A DNA stretch of 64,000 nt from Helichrysum umbraculigerum (Eukaryota > Streptophyta > Magnoliopsida > Asterales > Asteraceae). Shown one piece after another: positions 24,071 through 36,480 of this stretch. The stretch spans positions 63,918,001 through 63,982,000 of the forward strand of contig CATIUR010000006.1 of the NCBI GenBank assembly GCA_949592205.1, given 5' to 3'. The position numbers were made by a program, and so were the translations under genes. The notes beneath the pieces were generated by a model. The model had not been told where the DNA came from and did no database searches. It worked only from the letters and a program-made list of their open reading frames with translations. Numbering within the stretch: position 1 is the first letter of the stretch; each line of letters begins with the position of its first letter.

Positions 24071-25907
24071 TGTAACATCCTCTTCGGTAGCCTGGTATTT
24101 TTCTATTTATAATTGCGTATTTAATAGTTTTAAATAATTTTGCGATATAATTGTTTAATTGTGAAAGTTGGCGAAATAGGTCTTAGGACTTATTGTGGAT
24201 AATGAAATGTTGCTTGTTTTAATATATTAAAGTTGACGGTACAATAAAATGAATTTCTAGCATTTAGCAATTAGGTGCCAGACAATAGATTTAGAGCGGG
24301 TATTAAGTACCCAAAGTTGTAGGCCGGTTTTAATGAGGACCGACCTAACCTCTGGATCACTTTACCAATTCTCATTTCCTTTCCCAATTTCCTTTCAAAT
24401 AAAACACATAAACCCTAAATTATATCTTGGATTAAATCATCAAATTAAGGTGTGATCTTCTACTTGTATCATCATCATCATCTAGCTTTATCATCTTGTT
24501 CTTCCTTGCTTTGTAAGTGATTTTAATGCATAACCTCAATTCTTAGAATAAATGATGAAATTGATAATTTGAGATGATTCTTGAGTTTTAGATGGTAACT
24601 ACTTGTGACATGTAATCATATGTATGATTCTTAACTTGTTAGATGCATTAGAATTGAGTTTGAAGAGCTTGAATAATGAAAATGGAGTTAGGGTTCGTTC
24701 AGGTCTGTTCTTGAGCTGAAGAACAGATGAACGCGATCCCGGCTATGATTCCGGATCGCGTTCCCTTGTTATAAATGACTTAGTCGAGTTTTTGGCCTTA
24801 GAAACGCGATCCAGGCCTATTGTCCGGATCGCGTTTGCTAGTGTTTTTCGGTGACATAATTTTTCCTAAGGACGAACGCGATCCAGCCCTAACTAGTCAG
24901 GATCGCGTTTGCATGGTTAATCTTGATGGATTTTGCAAATTACACCAAAATGCATGTGTTTAGAAGGTGGTGTTTATAGTGGCACTTATTGAATGCTATT
25001 GTGGCATTTTATAAAAATGCTCATTTTGATATTTACAAATTATGAGGCAAAGTACTAACTTATGTTGATTATTGATTCTCAGATCCTCCGAAAGATAAGT
25101 GATCTCTGGAATCAGAGATTTTGAAGGCAAAGGTATCGGTGAGTGGATTCAAAACTTACCGTTTGGCTTAGTTGTAATCATTTGATTACAACGGGTAAAC
25201 GTAGACTTGATTATTGAGTTGATTAGTTGTTATTGTTGATCATATGCCTATATGTGCTTTGTGTGGCCTTTGTGCATTGTTGTTAATGAGGTCAACGAGT
25301 TGATGAACTGTTGGTTGGGCTAGTGTGTTGTTGTGTGAATGGTACAGGGATGTACTTCATTTGTTGTGTGTGCTGAACTGTACCTAAGTATAATAAACAC
25401 TAGCTATCGGTCTCGTCCGTTATGGCCATACGGATATGTTTGGATAAGTGATCTTGGGGAGCCGCCCGGGTACTAAGGTTATCCCCGGATCCGCCGATCC
25501 TCATTAAGTTGTTGTTAACTGTTGTGTTGCGAATATTCGTTGTAGTTAATTGGTTTAGCTAAGTTGAATGTTGGGTGTTGGATTTACTCACTTAGCTATG
25601 TGCTAATTCCTCGTTGTTACTTCCTACAGACTTTTGTTTAGTGCATGCGGGTGGGTAGCAGGAAGCTCAAACCTTGGAAACATGGAATGTTTGATATTCA
25701 AGCTACTCTGATCATTTTTGTAACAAACCAGTTTAGTTCATATAACACCCCGTCATGCTAGTCTTTTGAACAAGTTTAAAGTTGTAGTAACTTAACCATC
25801 TAAACTGTTTGGTACTTTGGAAAAATATGTAAGGAAGTACTGTGTTTTATTTACCTGCGCTTCCGTATTATCATTAATATTAATATTATGGAATGAGGGG
25901 TGTTATA
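24071..25907 (+). repeat. 5' LTR of the gypsy element
   Basis: It begins TGTAACATCC and ends GGTGTTATA, a TG..TA variant of the usual TG..CA. It carries three hairpin units with 10-bp arms at 24730-24909 and a small hairpin at 25102-25119. The same layout recurs in the 3' LTR. Confidence 0.93.
24730..24909. repeat. Three inverted repeats with AACGCGATCC/GGATCGCGTT arms
   Basis: Units lie at 24730-24762, 24803-24835 and 24875-24909. In all three the 10-bp arms are perfect while the 13-15-base loops differ. The copies in the 3' LTR are at 34165-34344. Confidence 0.92.
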
Positions 25908-25910
25908 AAT

Positions 25911-25922
25911 TGGTATCAGAGC
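25911..25922 (+). promoter_or_regulatory. Primer binding site (tRNA-iMet type)
   Basis: TGGTATCAGAGC follows the 5' LTR after three bases (AAT). It is complementary to the 3' end of plant initiator methionine tRNA, the usual primer of this retrotransposon group. Confidence 0.93.
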
Positions 25923-28900
25923 ATAGTTTTGGGAAAATTGTTCATTGTTGAATGATCAATCCCAAAACTCGAGCGTGATATATCAAACATTCTTGGGTAT
26001 GGGATTAGTATTGGTTGAAGGTAGTTAGTATTTAGGTGCTAACGATTAACAAAAGTTCAAGTGTTGTGTTGAATTTCAGAAATGGCAGATAACGAACCAC
26101 CGACCACCAACCCCAACAATGCCTCCAGGATCGTCGCTCCTCAAATCGGGACTCATACCGAGCAACACGATCATAATGGTACTTCTCAACCAACCGGACA
26201 ACAATCTAACCGAGATGAGTATATTCATGAGATGGAAGACGAGTTAGTATTCCTTAGGGAATTCAAGAGAAAAGCTGAGGAAGCTGCGACTAGACAGTTA
26301 TTTCAGCAAGCCCCAGTTTTTGGTTCTGGTTCATCCTCTCAATCAGAAAAGAAGTGTTCATACAAGACTTTTATGGCTAGTCGACCCCCGGAATTTCAGG
26401 GAAGTAAAAATCCTACGGTAACGTTAAATTGGTTGAGGGATATGGAACGCAAATTTGATGTGACTTGCTGTGATGAGGAACTTAAAGTCAAGTATGCGGT
26501 TCAATGCATGAAGGATGATGCCATGGTTTGGTGGGATTCAATTACCGGTCATTTCACTCAACAACAGAAAGAAGCTATTAGTTGGTCTCAGTTTCATCAA
26601 GTTGTTCGTAATCAATATTGTTCGAATTTTGATATTGCTAGGATTCGAAGAGAGTTTGTGAATCTTCGATTAAATGATGACATGACTATTGATGAATTGA
26701 TTGCGCAGTTTACGGATAAGCTTAGGTTCGTGCAACAATGGGTTCCGGATGAGAAAACTCAAATTGAACAATTTGTGGATGCTTTATCGGATAACTACCG
26801 TACAGTTATGAGATTGGCTAAGGATTTATCGCATGCTTTTAACCTCGCGCGGTCTGCCGATAGTGATTTGAGAGGTTTGCGATTATGGCAAGGAAGGGAT
26901 ACAAGTTTCTCTAAAGCAAGAACTGAATCGTCGGGTAAGAATAAATCCAAATGGCAAGGGAATAGGCCAGGTGGTAAGAAATTTGTTGGAAGAAGTAATT
27001 CTTCTGGAAGTTTTAATAGTTCCAACTGGTGTAGTTCGTGTAGGTCTCGGCATGATGGTCCGTGTACGGCTAAGACAAACAAATGTATGAAGTGTGGTGA
27101 ATTAGGTCATGAGATAAAAAGTTGCCGTTATCCAAATTTTGTTTGTTGGACTTGTAAGAAAGAAGGGCATAGGGTTGGTCAATGTCCGGAGGCAAGGTCG
27201 GCGGGGTCGGGTTCGGTCGGGAGTTCGGGATCTTCCGGTCAGAAAAGAAAGAACCCTCCTCCAGCAACTAGTAGGGCTTTTCAGATGACTGTTGATGAGG
27301 CCGTGCGTACTGAAGATGTTATCACGGGTACATTTCTTATAAACTCTGTACCTGCACGTGTATTGTTTGATTCGGGTGCTAATTGTACTTTCATTTCTGT
27401 GCAATTTTGTGATAAGTTGAAATTAGCCCATACTGTGATAACAAAGCCTATATAAGTAGAAATAGTTAGTGGTAAGTTAGTTCCTGTTACCACCTCGGTG
27501 ACTGGAGCTAATATTACTATTGATGATCACGTTTTTCCTATTTCCTTCTTGTTGATGTCAATCCCTAGTTTCGATGTAATAATTGGTATGGATTGGTTGA
27601 GTCAGAATAAGGCTAGTATTGATTGTCACCAGAAGTTGGTTAGGATCCCAATCTCCGAAGGGTCATATGTTGGGGCTCGAGGAGAACGGGATGGTGTAGC
27701 TATTCCTTTGATTTCTTTGATGAAAGCTAGGAAGTCATTGTCAAAAGGTTGTGAGTCATTCCTAGCCTATGTAGTCGATGCCAAATTAGAAAGGAAAACT
27801 GTTTCAGATGTTTCGGTTGTTAGTGAATACCCCGATGTGTTTCCTGATGAATTTCCTGGGTTACCACCAGTTAGGGAAGTAGAATTCGGAATTGATCTTG
27901 TTCCGGGATCGTCGCCGATTGCTAAAGCTCCCTATAGATTAGCTCCTTCGGAGATCCGTGAAATGATGAATCAGATTCAGGAATTGTTGGATAAAGGTTT
28001 TATCAGACCTAGTTCCTCGCCGTGGGGTGCACCAGTGTTATTCGTGAAAAAGAAAGACGGGTCGTTGCGCATGTGTATTGATTATAGAGAGTTGAACAAG
28101 AGAACGGTAAAGAATAAGTACCCTCTTCCCAGAATAGATGACTTATTTGATCAGTTACAGGGTTCTTCGGTATACTCCAAAATTGATTTGAGGTCGGGTT
28201 ATCATCAAGTCCGTGTGCGTGAACAAGATATACCTAAAACTGCTTTCCGAACCAGGTATGGGCATTATGAATTTCTGGTTATGCCTTTTGGTTTAACAAA
28301 TGCACCAGCGGTATTTATGGATTTGATGAATCGGGTGTGTCGACCATTCTTGGATCAATTTGTGATTGTTTTCATTGATGATATACTTATTTATTCGAAA
28401 TCTGAAAATGAGCATGCTATGCATTTGATATTGGTTCTTGAAACATTGATGTAACACCCCGTAAATTTTAAACGCGATTAATTACGTTAATCACTTGCAT
28501 TATTAGGCTAATTCCCTACTTGAGTGAATTCACAACACATTTTAGAGGTAAGTCTAGCATAGCCCAACTAGATAATACGCGTAGTATTACGTATTCGTAA
28601 TTACGTAGTGAACAAATTGAAAACAAACGCGACAAAAACATACGACTGTTGGTGAACAAAATTATTTAATAAAACGAAATTATTAAATAACTTAGTAGCG
28701 AATAAATATTTTGTCAAAAATATTTACAAATCATTTTATAACGCAAAACGTTTAATTCGTACAATTTAAATAAACAAAGTTTAAAATTTTATAACTAAAT
28801 TAATTTGGTTTCATAAAAGATCCGAATTAAAAACATAATGAAATATGTAATTAAAAATGCATTAGTTAAAATAATGTCACATTTAACGATCGGGTAAACA

Positions 28901-29352
28901 AACACGGAACGAAAACGCAGGAGATGAAAATGGGGAACCAAAACCCATTTCCACCTCCCAACTTTCTTTCATTTCATTTCTCCTTCTCTCTCTCTTCCTT
29001 TATTTTTCTCTCAACTCTCTCCCTCTCTAAACTCACAAAATCACACAAAAACCTCAAATACTACCACAAAAACGTCACGAATCGCCTCACTCCTTTGGAA
29101 TAAAACGACCACGGCATCCCGATCTACACTTCTACCTTTTCGGATTTCAAATCCGACACTCGTAAGTTTCCGACAAATCCCGCAAATCTTTAGATTTCAA
29201 AGTTATAATTGCTATTTAGTGTTTAATATACTTAGATTTACATGTTTTAGTGTTTTATACAACCGAAAACGTCCGAAATCGACCCAAAATCCGACTTTTT
29301 CAAGCTGTTCGTCGAACAGGCGACTACGTCGCTTTTGGGCCAAAAATAGTAG

Positions 29353-29625
29353 TGCGACGTAGGCCTTTACGTCGCATTACCCTTTCTTACGTCGCACATA
29401 GCGACGCAACCCACTACGTCGCATTGAATTGCGAACGTCGCAAATTGCGACGCAGACCTTAACGTCGCAACACCCGTATGCGACGTAACCCGTTACGTCG
29501 CACAATTATTTAATTTCGCAACAACTGCGACGCAACACTTAACGTCGCACCCTACGTCGCACTTCGACCTTTACGTCGCACCCTACGTCGCATAACAACC
29601 CCGCGTCGCACCTTGCGTCGCTAAA
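29353..29625. repeat. Array of TGCGACGTA...TACGTCGCA inverted repeats
   Basis: The first unit has 9-bp arms at 29353-29361 and 29368-29376. Later units include one with 11-bp arms (TGCGACGTAAC and GTTACGTCGCA) and several with a shared GCGACG/CGTCGC core. It sits in the same part of the LTR as the array at 22175-22585 but differs in sequence. Confidence 0.85.
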
Positions 29626-30293
29626 AACAGGAAGTTTAAAAACTAGTTTTCACTAAGTGTCGAACTAACCGGAAACGCATATCTTTATACGATACGATTC
29701 ACGAGCTTTACAAACATTACAAACATACTTGTTTTATCGAAATGTTGATTTCAAACTATCACCAACGAGTCGTATACATTTTCACAAACAACGAAATACA
29801 AACATAAACATTAAACAAACGATTTGGACGTGACTTGGTTGTACAAACACTAGCATGGATGATTAGTTTAGACATCCACTTACTTATTAAATCTCGTACG
29901 TTTAGGACGTTAGGAGATTTCAGACTGTACTTGGGCTTAGGTTTGCTAGCACTCGCACAACTACTTAAACTCAACAGGTGAGTTCACAGCCCCTACTTTT
30001 ACTGTTTTAACTGCTTGAACAGGGGTGGAAAACATAGTCAAACTCTTTTATATACAAACATGATTGTATACCATTCTTACTCAAACAAGTAGAGTACTTT
30101 GAACTAGTAAACTGATAAACAAACCGACGATTTCGACTTAATATGTAATACTGCCCGTACGTGGTCCAGATACGGGTCTTAGGGGAAGTGTTACATATTA
30201 CTTTCATACTACCAACGCTGTAAACACATGAACATGTTTTGAGAACGCTGGAGAACGACCAGCAACACTATTTACTTAACTGATTGAATTATT

Positions 30294-30528
30294 AGAAAGT
30301 CCCTACTGACATGGGCACAAGTAACTGAAAAGTCCCTACTGACATGGGCACAAACTATTAAAAAGTCCCTACTTGACATGGGCAACATTATTGAACAGTC
30401 CCTACTTGACATGGGCAACATTACTGAAAAGTCCCTACTTGACATGGGCAACACTATTGAAAAGTCCCTACTTGACATGGGCAACACTATTTAAAAGTCC
30501 CTACTTGACATGGGCAACACTACTGAAA
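30294..30528. repeat. About seven tandem copies of an AGTCCCTACTTGACATGGGCA unit
   Basis: The period is about 33 bases. The homologous place in the LTR at 50798-53706 has a related but distinct array (cccaagaagtagggac on the + strand). Short CCC and GGG arms allow weak pairing within each unit. Confidence 0.85.
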
Positions 30529-33491
30529 GCAATGGGTTTCCTACTAACATGGACCCACCAAACGATTAGGATGGTAATACTGCCGTACGTGGTCCAGATA
30601 CGGGTCTTAGGGGAGTGTTACACCTACAAACGACTAATAGGATACTTACATTCCTACTATAACTTGAACTATATTTTTGGGCAACATCCCAACGAAACAT
30701 ATCTACGATTAGGATACGTATAATCCTACAAAACTTACTTGAACACGGGATACTGATTTCCTACAACTACTAGGATACGAACATTCCTACAAACAACTAA
30801 TTTGGAACATATCTGATTTCATGAACTATACTTTTGGGTGACATCCCAACGATACGTTACAAACAACAGTGGTTTATCACAACTGAACTTGTAAACATAA
30901 AACCTGTGAATTCACTCAACCTAGTTGTTGACTTTTACTATGTTTTTCAGGGAATTAGCTGCGCATGTAAGAATCGCCAACACATGGAGAATTAGGCGAC
31001 CCGTGAAGCTTTAGGATGCCAACTTTTGGAAAAACATATGGATTTCTTTAGTATAACTGAATTGTTTTAGTCATATTTCAGAAATCTACTTTTGTAAACT
31101 TACTACTTTTAACTTATACGATTCGATGAATCTTAAACTTTGTAATTAACACTTTTGGCATCTTAATATATATTGTTCTGTTGTAATCATAAGCTCTGAT
31201 ACGTATGCATGCTCTGTCATTGTGACACCCCCGTACTCAAACTAAACGCTTCCGCTGAACAAATTTGGGGGTGTTACAATTGAGACGGGAACAGTTGTAT
31301 GCAAAGTTTTCCAAATGTGAATTCTGGATTCGAGAAGTTCAGTTTTTGGGTCATATAATTTGTCGAGATGGTGTGAAAGTGGATCCATCAAAGGTTGCAG
31401 CTGTGATGAATTGGAATGCGCCGAAATCTGTTTCTGAGATAAGGAGTTTTCTTGGGTTAGCGGGATATTATCGAAAATTTATCAAGGACTTTTCTAAGAT
31501 AGCCGGTCCGTTAACCAAACTAACCCGTAAAGATGAGAAGTATGGGTGGACTGATCAACAGGAGCAAGCTTTTCAGACATTGAAACAATTGTTGTGTCAG
31601 ACACCGATTTTAGCATTACCAGAAGGTACTGATGATTTTGTGGTTTATTGCGACGCTTCATATTCGGGTTTGGGTTGTGTCTTAATGCAAAGGGATAGAG
31701 TTATCGCTTATGCTTCTAGACAGTTGAAACCACATGAGAAGAATTATCCTACGCATGATTTAGAACTCGCAGCAGTTGTATTTGCCCTAAAACTTTGGAG
31801 ACATTATTTATATGGGACTAGATGTGTTGTTTGTACTGATCACAAGAGTTTGCAATATGTGTTTTCCCAGAAAGAATTGAATATGCGGCAGAGACGATGG
31901 TTGGAATTGATAAAAGATTATGATTGTGAAATTAGATACCATCCGGGCAAAGCTAATGTGGTCGCCGATGCGTTAAGTCGAAAGAATACTCCTGATCGAG
32001 CTTTCTATTTAAAAGTGAATGTTTCCTCGGATTTGATTGATCAAATTAAAGTTGTACAACTTGAAGCATTGAAATATCAGAATCTGAAATCTGAAATCAT
32101 GTTAAAACGCAAGGACGAATTAGTTGATGATTCAAGGGGATAAAAGACGTATCAATCTCGTGTTTGGATTCCTTCTATTGGTGGTATTCGGGATTTGATT
32201 TTGAATGAAGCTCATAAGTCACGAATGTCTATTCATCCGGGTAGTACTCGAATGTATAATGATTTGAAACCGTTGTATTGGTGGCCAACGATGAAAACCG
32301 ACATTGCAAAGTTTGTGGGATCTTGTCATATTTGTGCTTAGGTTAAGGCGGAACATCAAAAACCATATGGGTCGCTAAAACAGTTGGAAATACCCGAGTG
32401 GAAATGGGATCATATAACTATGGATTTTGTGACTAAGCTACCGCGTACTGCTCGAGGCAATGATATGATTTGGGTTATAGTGGATCGATTGACAAAGAGC
32501 GCCCATTTTCTTGCTACGAGTGAGACCGCTTCGTTGACTAAACTTGCTCAATTGTATGTTAACGAAATCGTTTCCAGACATGGTATTCCCTTATCGATTG
32601 TGTCAGATAGAGATACTCGTTTTGCTTCTCGTTTTTGGCAAAGTCTGCAACAAGAGTTGGGTACACGTGTAAATCTTAGCACAGCTTATCATCCTCAGAC
32701 AGACGGTCAGTCAGAACGTACAATTCAAACTTTAGAGGATATGCTTCGTGCTTGCATTCTGGAATATGGAGGTTCATGGGATTCACATCTCCCATTGGTT
32801 GAGTTTACTTATAACAATTCGTACCATTCTAGTATTGGGATGCCTCCGTATGAAATGTTGTATGGTCGTCGTTGTCGTACACCTACTTGTTGGTTAGAAG
32901 CAGGTGAGAAACAGTTTGCTGGACCCGATATAGTACAAATAACCGCTGAAAAAGTAGCTATTGCACGTGAGAAATTGAAAGCCGCAAGAGATAGACAGAA
33001 ACAGTATGCGGATCCTAAAAGACGACCGGTTGTGTTTACCGAAGGTGAATTAGTGTATCTTAAAGTTTCTCCGTGGAAAGGGGTGATTAGATTCGGAAAA
33101 CGTGGAAAGTTGGCGCCTAGGTACATTGGTCCATTCAGAATTCGACAAGTTGTAAATGATCAGTCAATGGCTTTGGATCTTCCTCCAGAACTCTCTGGTA
33201 TTCATGACACGTTTAACGTATGTTACTTGAGAAAGTGTAATATCGAGGATCAGTCGCAAATTCTCCAGTTGAAAGATTTAAAGGTTGATCAAACCCAGAA
33301 GTTAATAGAGGAACCCGTTGAAATTGTTGACCGAAAGATTACCAAACTTAGGAAGAAACAAATTCCTATGGTGCTAGTTAAATGGAGACATAGTTTAGGT
33401 TCCGATTTAACTTGGGAGACCGAAGAGTCGATGAAATCCAGATATCCTGGATTGTTGGATAGGGCTGAGATTTCGGGGACGAAATCTCCTT

Positions 33492-33505
33492 AAGGAGGGG
33501 AGATT
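33492..33505 (+). promoter_or_regulatory. Polypurine tract of the gypsy element
   Basis: TAAGGAGGGGAGAT directly precedes the 3' LTR. This is the expected site and composition for plus-strand DNA priming. It overlaps the last codon of pol. Confidence 0.85.
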
Positions 33506-35342
33506 TGTAACATCCTCTCCGGTAGCCTGGTATTTTTCTATTTATAATTGCGTATTTAATAGTTTTAAATAATTTTGCGATATAATTGTTTAATTGTGAA
33601 AGTTGGCGAAATAGGTCTTAGGACTTATTGTGGATAATGAAATGTTGCTTGTTTTAATATATTAAAGTTGACGGTACAATAAAATGAATTTCTAGCATTT
33701 AGCAATTAGGTGCCAGACAATAGATTTAGAGCGGGTATTAAGTACCCAAAGTTGTAGGCCGGTTTTAATGAGGACCGACCTAACCTCTGGATCACTTTAC
33801 CAATTCTCATTTCCTTTCCCAATTTCCTTTCAAATAAAACACATAAACCCTAAATTATATCTTGGATTAAATCATCAAATTAAGGTGTGATCTTCTACTT
33901 GTATCATCATCATCATCTAGCTTTATCATCTTGTTCTTCCTTGCTTTGTAAGTGATTTTAATGCATAACCTCAATTCTTAGAATAAATGATGAAATTGAT
34001 AATTTGAGATGATTCTTGAGTTTTAGATGGTAACTACTTGTTACATGTAATCATATGTATGATTCTTAACTTGTTAGATGCATTAGAATTGAGTTTGAAG
34101 AGCTTGAATAATGAAAATGGAGTTAGGGTTCGTTCAGGTCTGTTCTTGAGCTGAAGAACAGATGAACGCGATCCCGGCTATGATTCCGGATCGCGTTCCC
34201 TTGTTATAAATGACTTAGTCGAGTTTTTGGCCTTAGAAACGCGATCCAGGCCTATTGTCCGGATCGCGTTTGCTAGTGTTTTTCGGTGACATAATTTTTC
34301 CTAAGGACGAACGCGATCCAGCCCTAACTAGTCAGGATCGCGTTTGCATGGTTAATCTTGATGGATTTTGCAAATTACACCAAAATGCATGTGTTTAGAA
34401 GGTGGTGTTTATAGTGGCACTTATTGAATGCTATTGTGACATTTTATAAAAATGCTCATTTTGATATTTACAAATTATGAGGCAAAGTACTAACTTATGT
34501 TGATTATTGATTCTCAGATCCTCCGAAAGATAAGTGATCTCTGGAATCAGAGATTTTGAAGGCAAAGGTATCGGTGAGTGGATTCAAAACTTACCGTTTG
34601 GCTTAGTTGTAATCATTTGATTACAACGGGTAAACGTAGACTTGATTATTGAGTTGATTAGTTGTTATTGTTGATCATATGCCTATATGTGCTTTGTGTG
34701 GCCTTTGTGCATTGTTGTTAATGAGGTCAACGAGTTGATGAACTGTTGGTTGGGCTAGTGTGTTGTTGTGTGAATGGTACAGGGATGTACTTCATTTGTT
34801 GTGTGTGCTGAACTGTACCTAAGTATAATAAACACTAGCTATCGGTCTCGTCCGTTATGGCCATACGGATATGTTTGGATAAGTGATCTTGGGGAGCCGC
34901 CCGGGTACTAAGGTTATCCCCGGATCCGCCGATCCTCATTAAGTTGTTGTTAACTGTTGTGTTGCGAATATTCGTTGTAGTTAATTGGTTTAGCTAAGTT
35001 GAATGTTGGGTGTTGGATTTACTCACTTAGCTATGTGCTAATCCCTCGTTGTTACTTCCTACAGACTTTTGTTTAGTGCATGCGGGTGGGTAGCAGGAAG
35101 CTCAAACCTTGGAAACATGGAATGTTTGATATTCAAGCTACTCTGATCATTTTTGTAACAAACCAGTTTAGTTCATATAACACCCCGTCATGCTAGTCTT
35201 TTGAACAAGTTTAAAGTTGTAGTAACTTAACCATCTAAACTGTTTGGTACTTTGGAAAAATATGTAAGGAAGTACTGTGTTTTATTTACCTGCGCTTCCG
35301 TATTATCATTAATATTAATATTATGGAATGAGGGGTGTTATA
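33506..35342 (+). repeat. 3' LTR of the gypsy element
   Basis: The same 1837-bp length as the 5' LTR. I saw four single-base differences (near 24086, 24612, 25018 and 25612 in the left copy), about 0.2 percent. The hairpin array is at 34165-34344. Confidence 0.93.
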
Positions 35343-35435
35343 AGTTTGATGTACACTATTTGTTGTGTCCGGATCACTAATTATTTTATCTACCTAATAC
35401 GCTTAATAATTGACATTAGTATCTTGGTTTGCATT

Positions 35436-35468
35436 CAAAGACGGAGCTTAATGGAAACCAAGGGGGTT

Positions 35469-35508
<40 letters not shown>

Positions 35509-36473
35509 AGGCCCGGAGGTAGGGGTGTTAACGAACCGAGTACTTAACGAGCTACTCGAGTTCGCACTCGTTTATCTCGAATTCGCGCATAATACTATTC
35601 GAGCTCGAGTTCGAACATAAGAAAACTGCTCGATTAGTTTCACGAGTCGAGCTTCAAAACCATAAATTCGACTCGGCTCGTTCAAAAGCTCGTAAAATAA
35701 TCTCGAACCGAACGAACTAGTCGAGCTTATCGAGTCGAACGAGCTAAATGAACATATCTATTATCATAATAATTACATATTTTAAAACTTAAAAGATATG
35801 ATAGTAATAAGATTTTTATTTAATATTATATCTAGAAACACAAATATTATACTAATACTAACACCATATTTATAGTGTAAATAACACATATGTTGGTTTC
35901 ACATTCTCATCTATGAGACTTTATTTTTATAGTACTCTCATTTTTTTAACTTTAGTCCTTTTCTCCTATATGGGACAACTCCTTTTTCTTTTTGCATCCC
36001 ACATTGGAAGTGTGAAACATATAAGATGAGATGAGCACACTATAAATATCAACATCAAGAATCTAATTACATATTTACTTATTATTTGTGTTTGATGATA
36101 ACTAATTAAACTTACATATTTTAAGTTTGATTAAGTGTAAGTGAATTTTACAAACTTTATTTCAAGTTTCATAAAATAGTTACTATACTTTTTATTGAGC
36201 TTGTTTAAGCTTGTAAACGATTTTATCAAGCTTGAGCTTCTAAACAAATATTTTGAGCTCAAATAACTAATTTTTTTGTAAATTGTCATAAACTAAAACG
36301 AGTATCGAGCTCGAGCTCGAACACTAAATTATTATCCGAGCTCGAACTCGAATATGGTTTTAAAAAGTTATTAGTTAATCATAGAGCTACTACTAGTCTA
36401 CTATACTTGTTAGGAAATAAACTAAATATGTATAATCTGATCCTCCAAGAAAAATTTCAAGCTCCGTCCCTAG
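35436..36473. mobile_element. hAT-like element with nested GGGGTGTTAACG element
   Basis: The outer ends GACGGAGCTT (left) and AAGCTCCGTC (right) are inverted. TTGCATT flanks both sides (35429-35435 and 36474-36480), one base short of a typical hAT duplication. Inside, from 35520, a second sequence starts TAGGGGTGTTAACGAACCGAG and is full of CGAGCTCGAG-type repeats to about 36360, like another hAT-type MITE whose right end has decayed. A run of 37 C bases lies at 35471-35507. Confidence 0.5.
35471..35507. repeat. Homopolymer of 37 C
   Basis: An uninterrupted run of 37 C follows AAGGGGGTTGT. It is flanked by ordinary mixed sequence. It may be a real slippage product or an assembly artefact. 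Confidence 0.9.
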
Positions 36474-36480
36474 TTGCATT

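Larger units (their letters stand above)
28450..31278 (+). mobile_element. Solo LTR nested in the gypsy pol gene
   Basis: It starts TGTAACACCCC and ends GGGGGTGTTACA, with a perfect 5-bp duplication ATTGA at 28445-28449 and 31279-31283. At 2829 bp it has no coding region. It belongs to the same broad LTR group as 21271-23753 and 50798-53706. It carries two different repeat modules: TACGTCGCA hairpins at 29353-29625 and a tandem plus hairpin field at 30150-30860. Confidence 0.92.
26082..33493 (+). pseudogene. Gypsy gag-pol polyprotein, interrupted
   Basis: The frame opens at 26082. Gag is followed by two CX2CX4HX4C zinc knuckles (about 27083-27125 and 27145-27186), then a protease with an LFDSGA active site (about 27364-27380). 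Reverse transcriptase follows with FIDD at 28371-28382. A solo LTR cuts the reverse transcriptase at 28450. The coding sequence resumes at 31279 with the rest of that domain, then RNase H, the HHCC-DDE integrase and a chromodomain-like end, and stops just before the polypurine tract. In-frame stops lie at 27453-27455 (TAA), 32141-32143 (TAA) and 32339-32341 (TAG, in the integrase zinc finger). The frame change across the insert equals its length plus the duplication, so the insertion itself is clean. Apart from these four lesions the frame is open. Confidence 0.92.
24071..35342 (+). mobile_element. Full-length Ty3/gypsy (chromovirus-type) retrotransposon
   Basis: Two 1837-bp LTRs (24071-25907 and 33506-35342) bracket a primer binding site, one gag-pol frame and a polypurine tract. 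A 5-bp duplication AGTTT lies at 24066-24070 and 35343-35347. By eye the LTRs differ at only four positions. The domain order is gag, two zinc knuckles, protease, reverse transcriptase, RNase H, integrase, then a chromodomain-like C-terminus, which places it among gypsy chromoviruses, probably Tekay/Del-like. Three stop codons and a nested solo LTR (28450-31278) break the coding region, so it is not autonomous. Confidence 0.93.

Noticed and set aside
35429..35620. Open frame with a polyproline stretch
   Set aside because: The prolines come only from the 37-C homopolymer.
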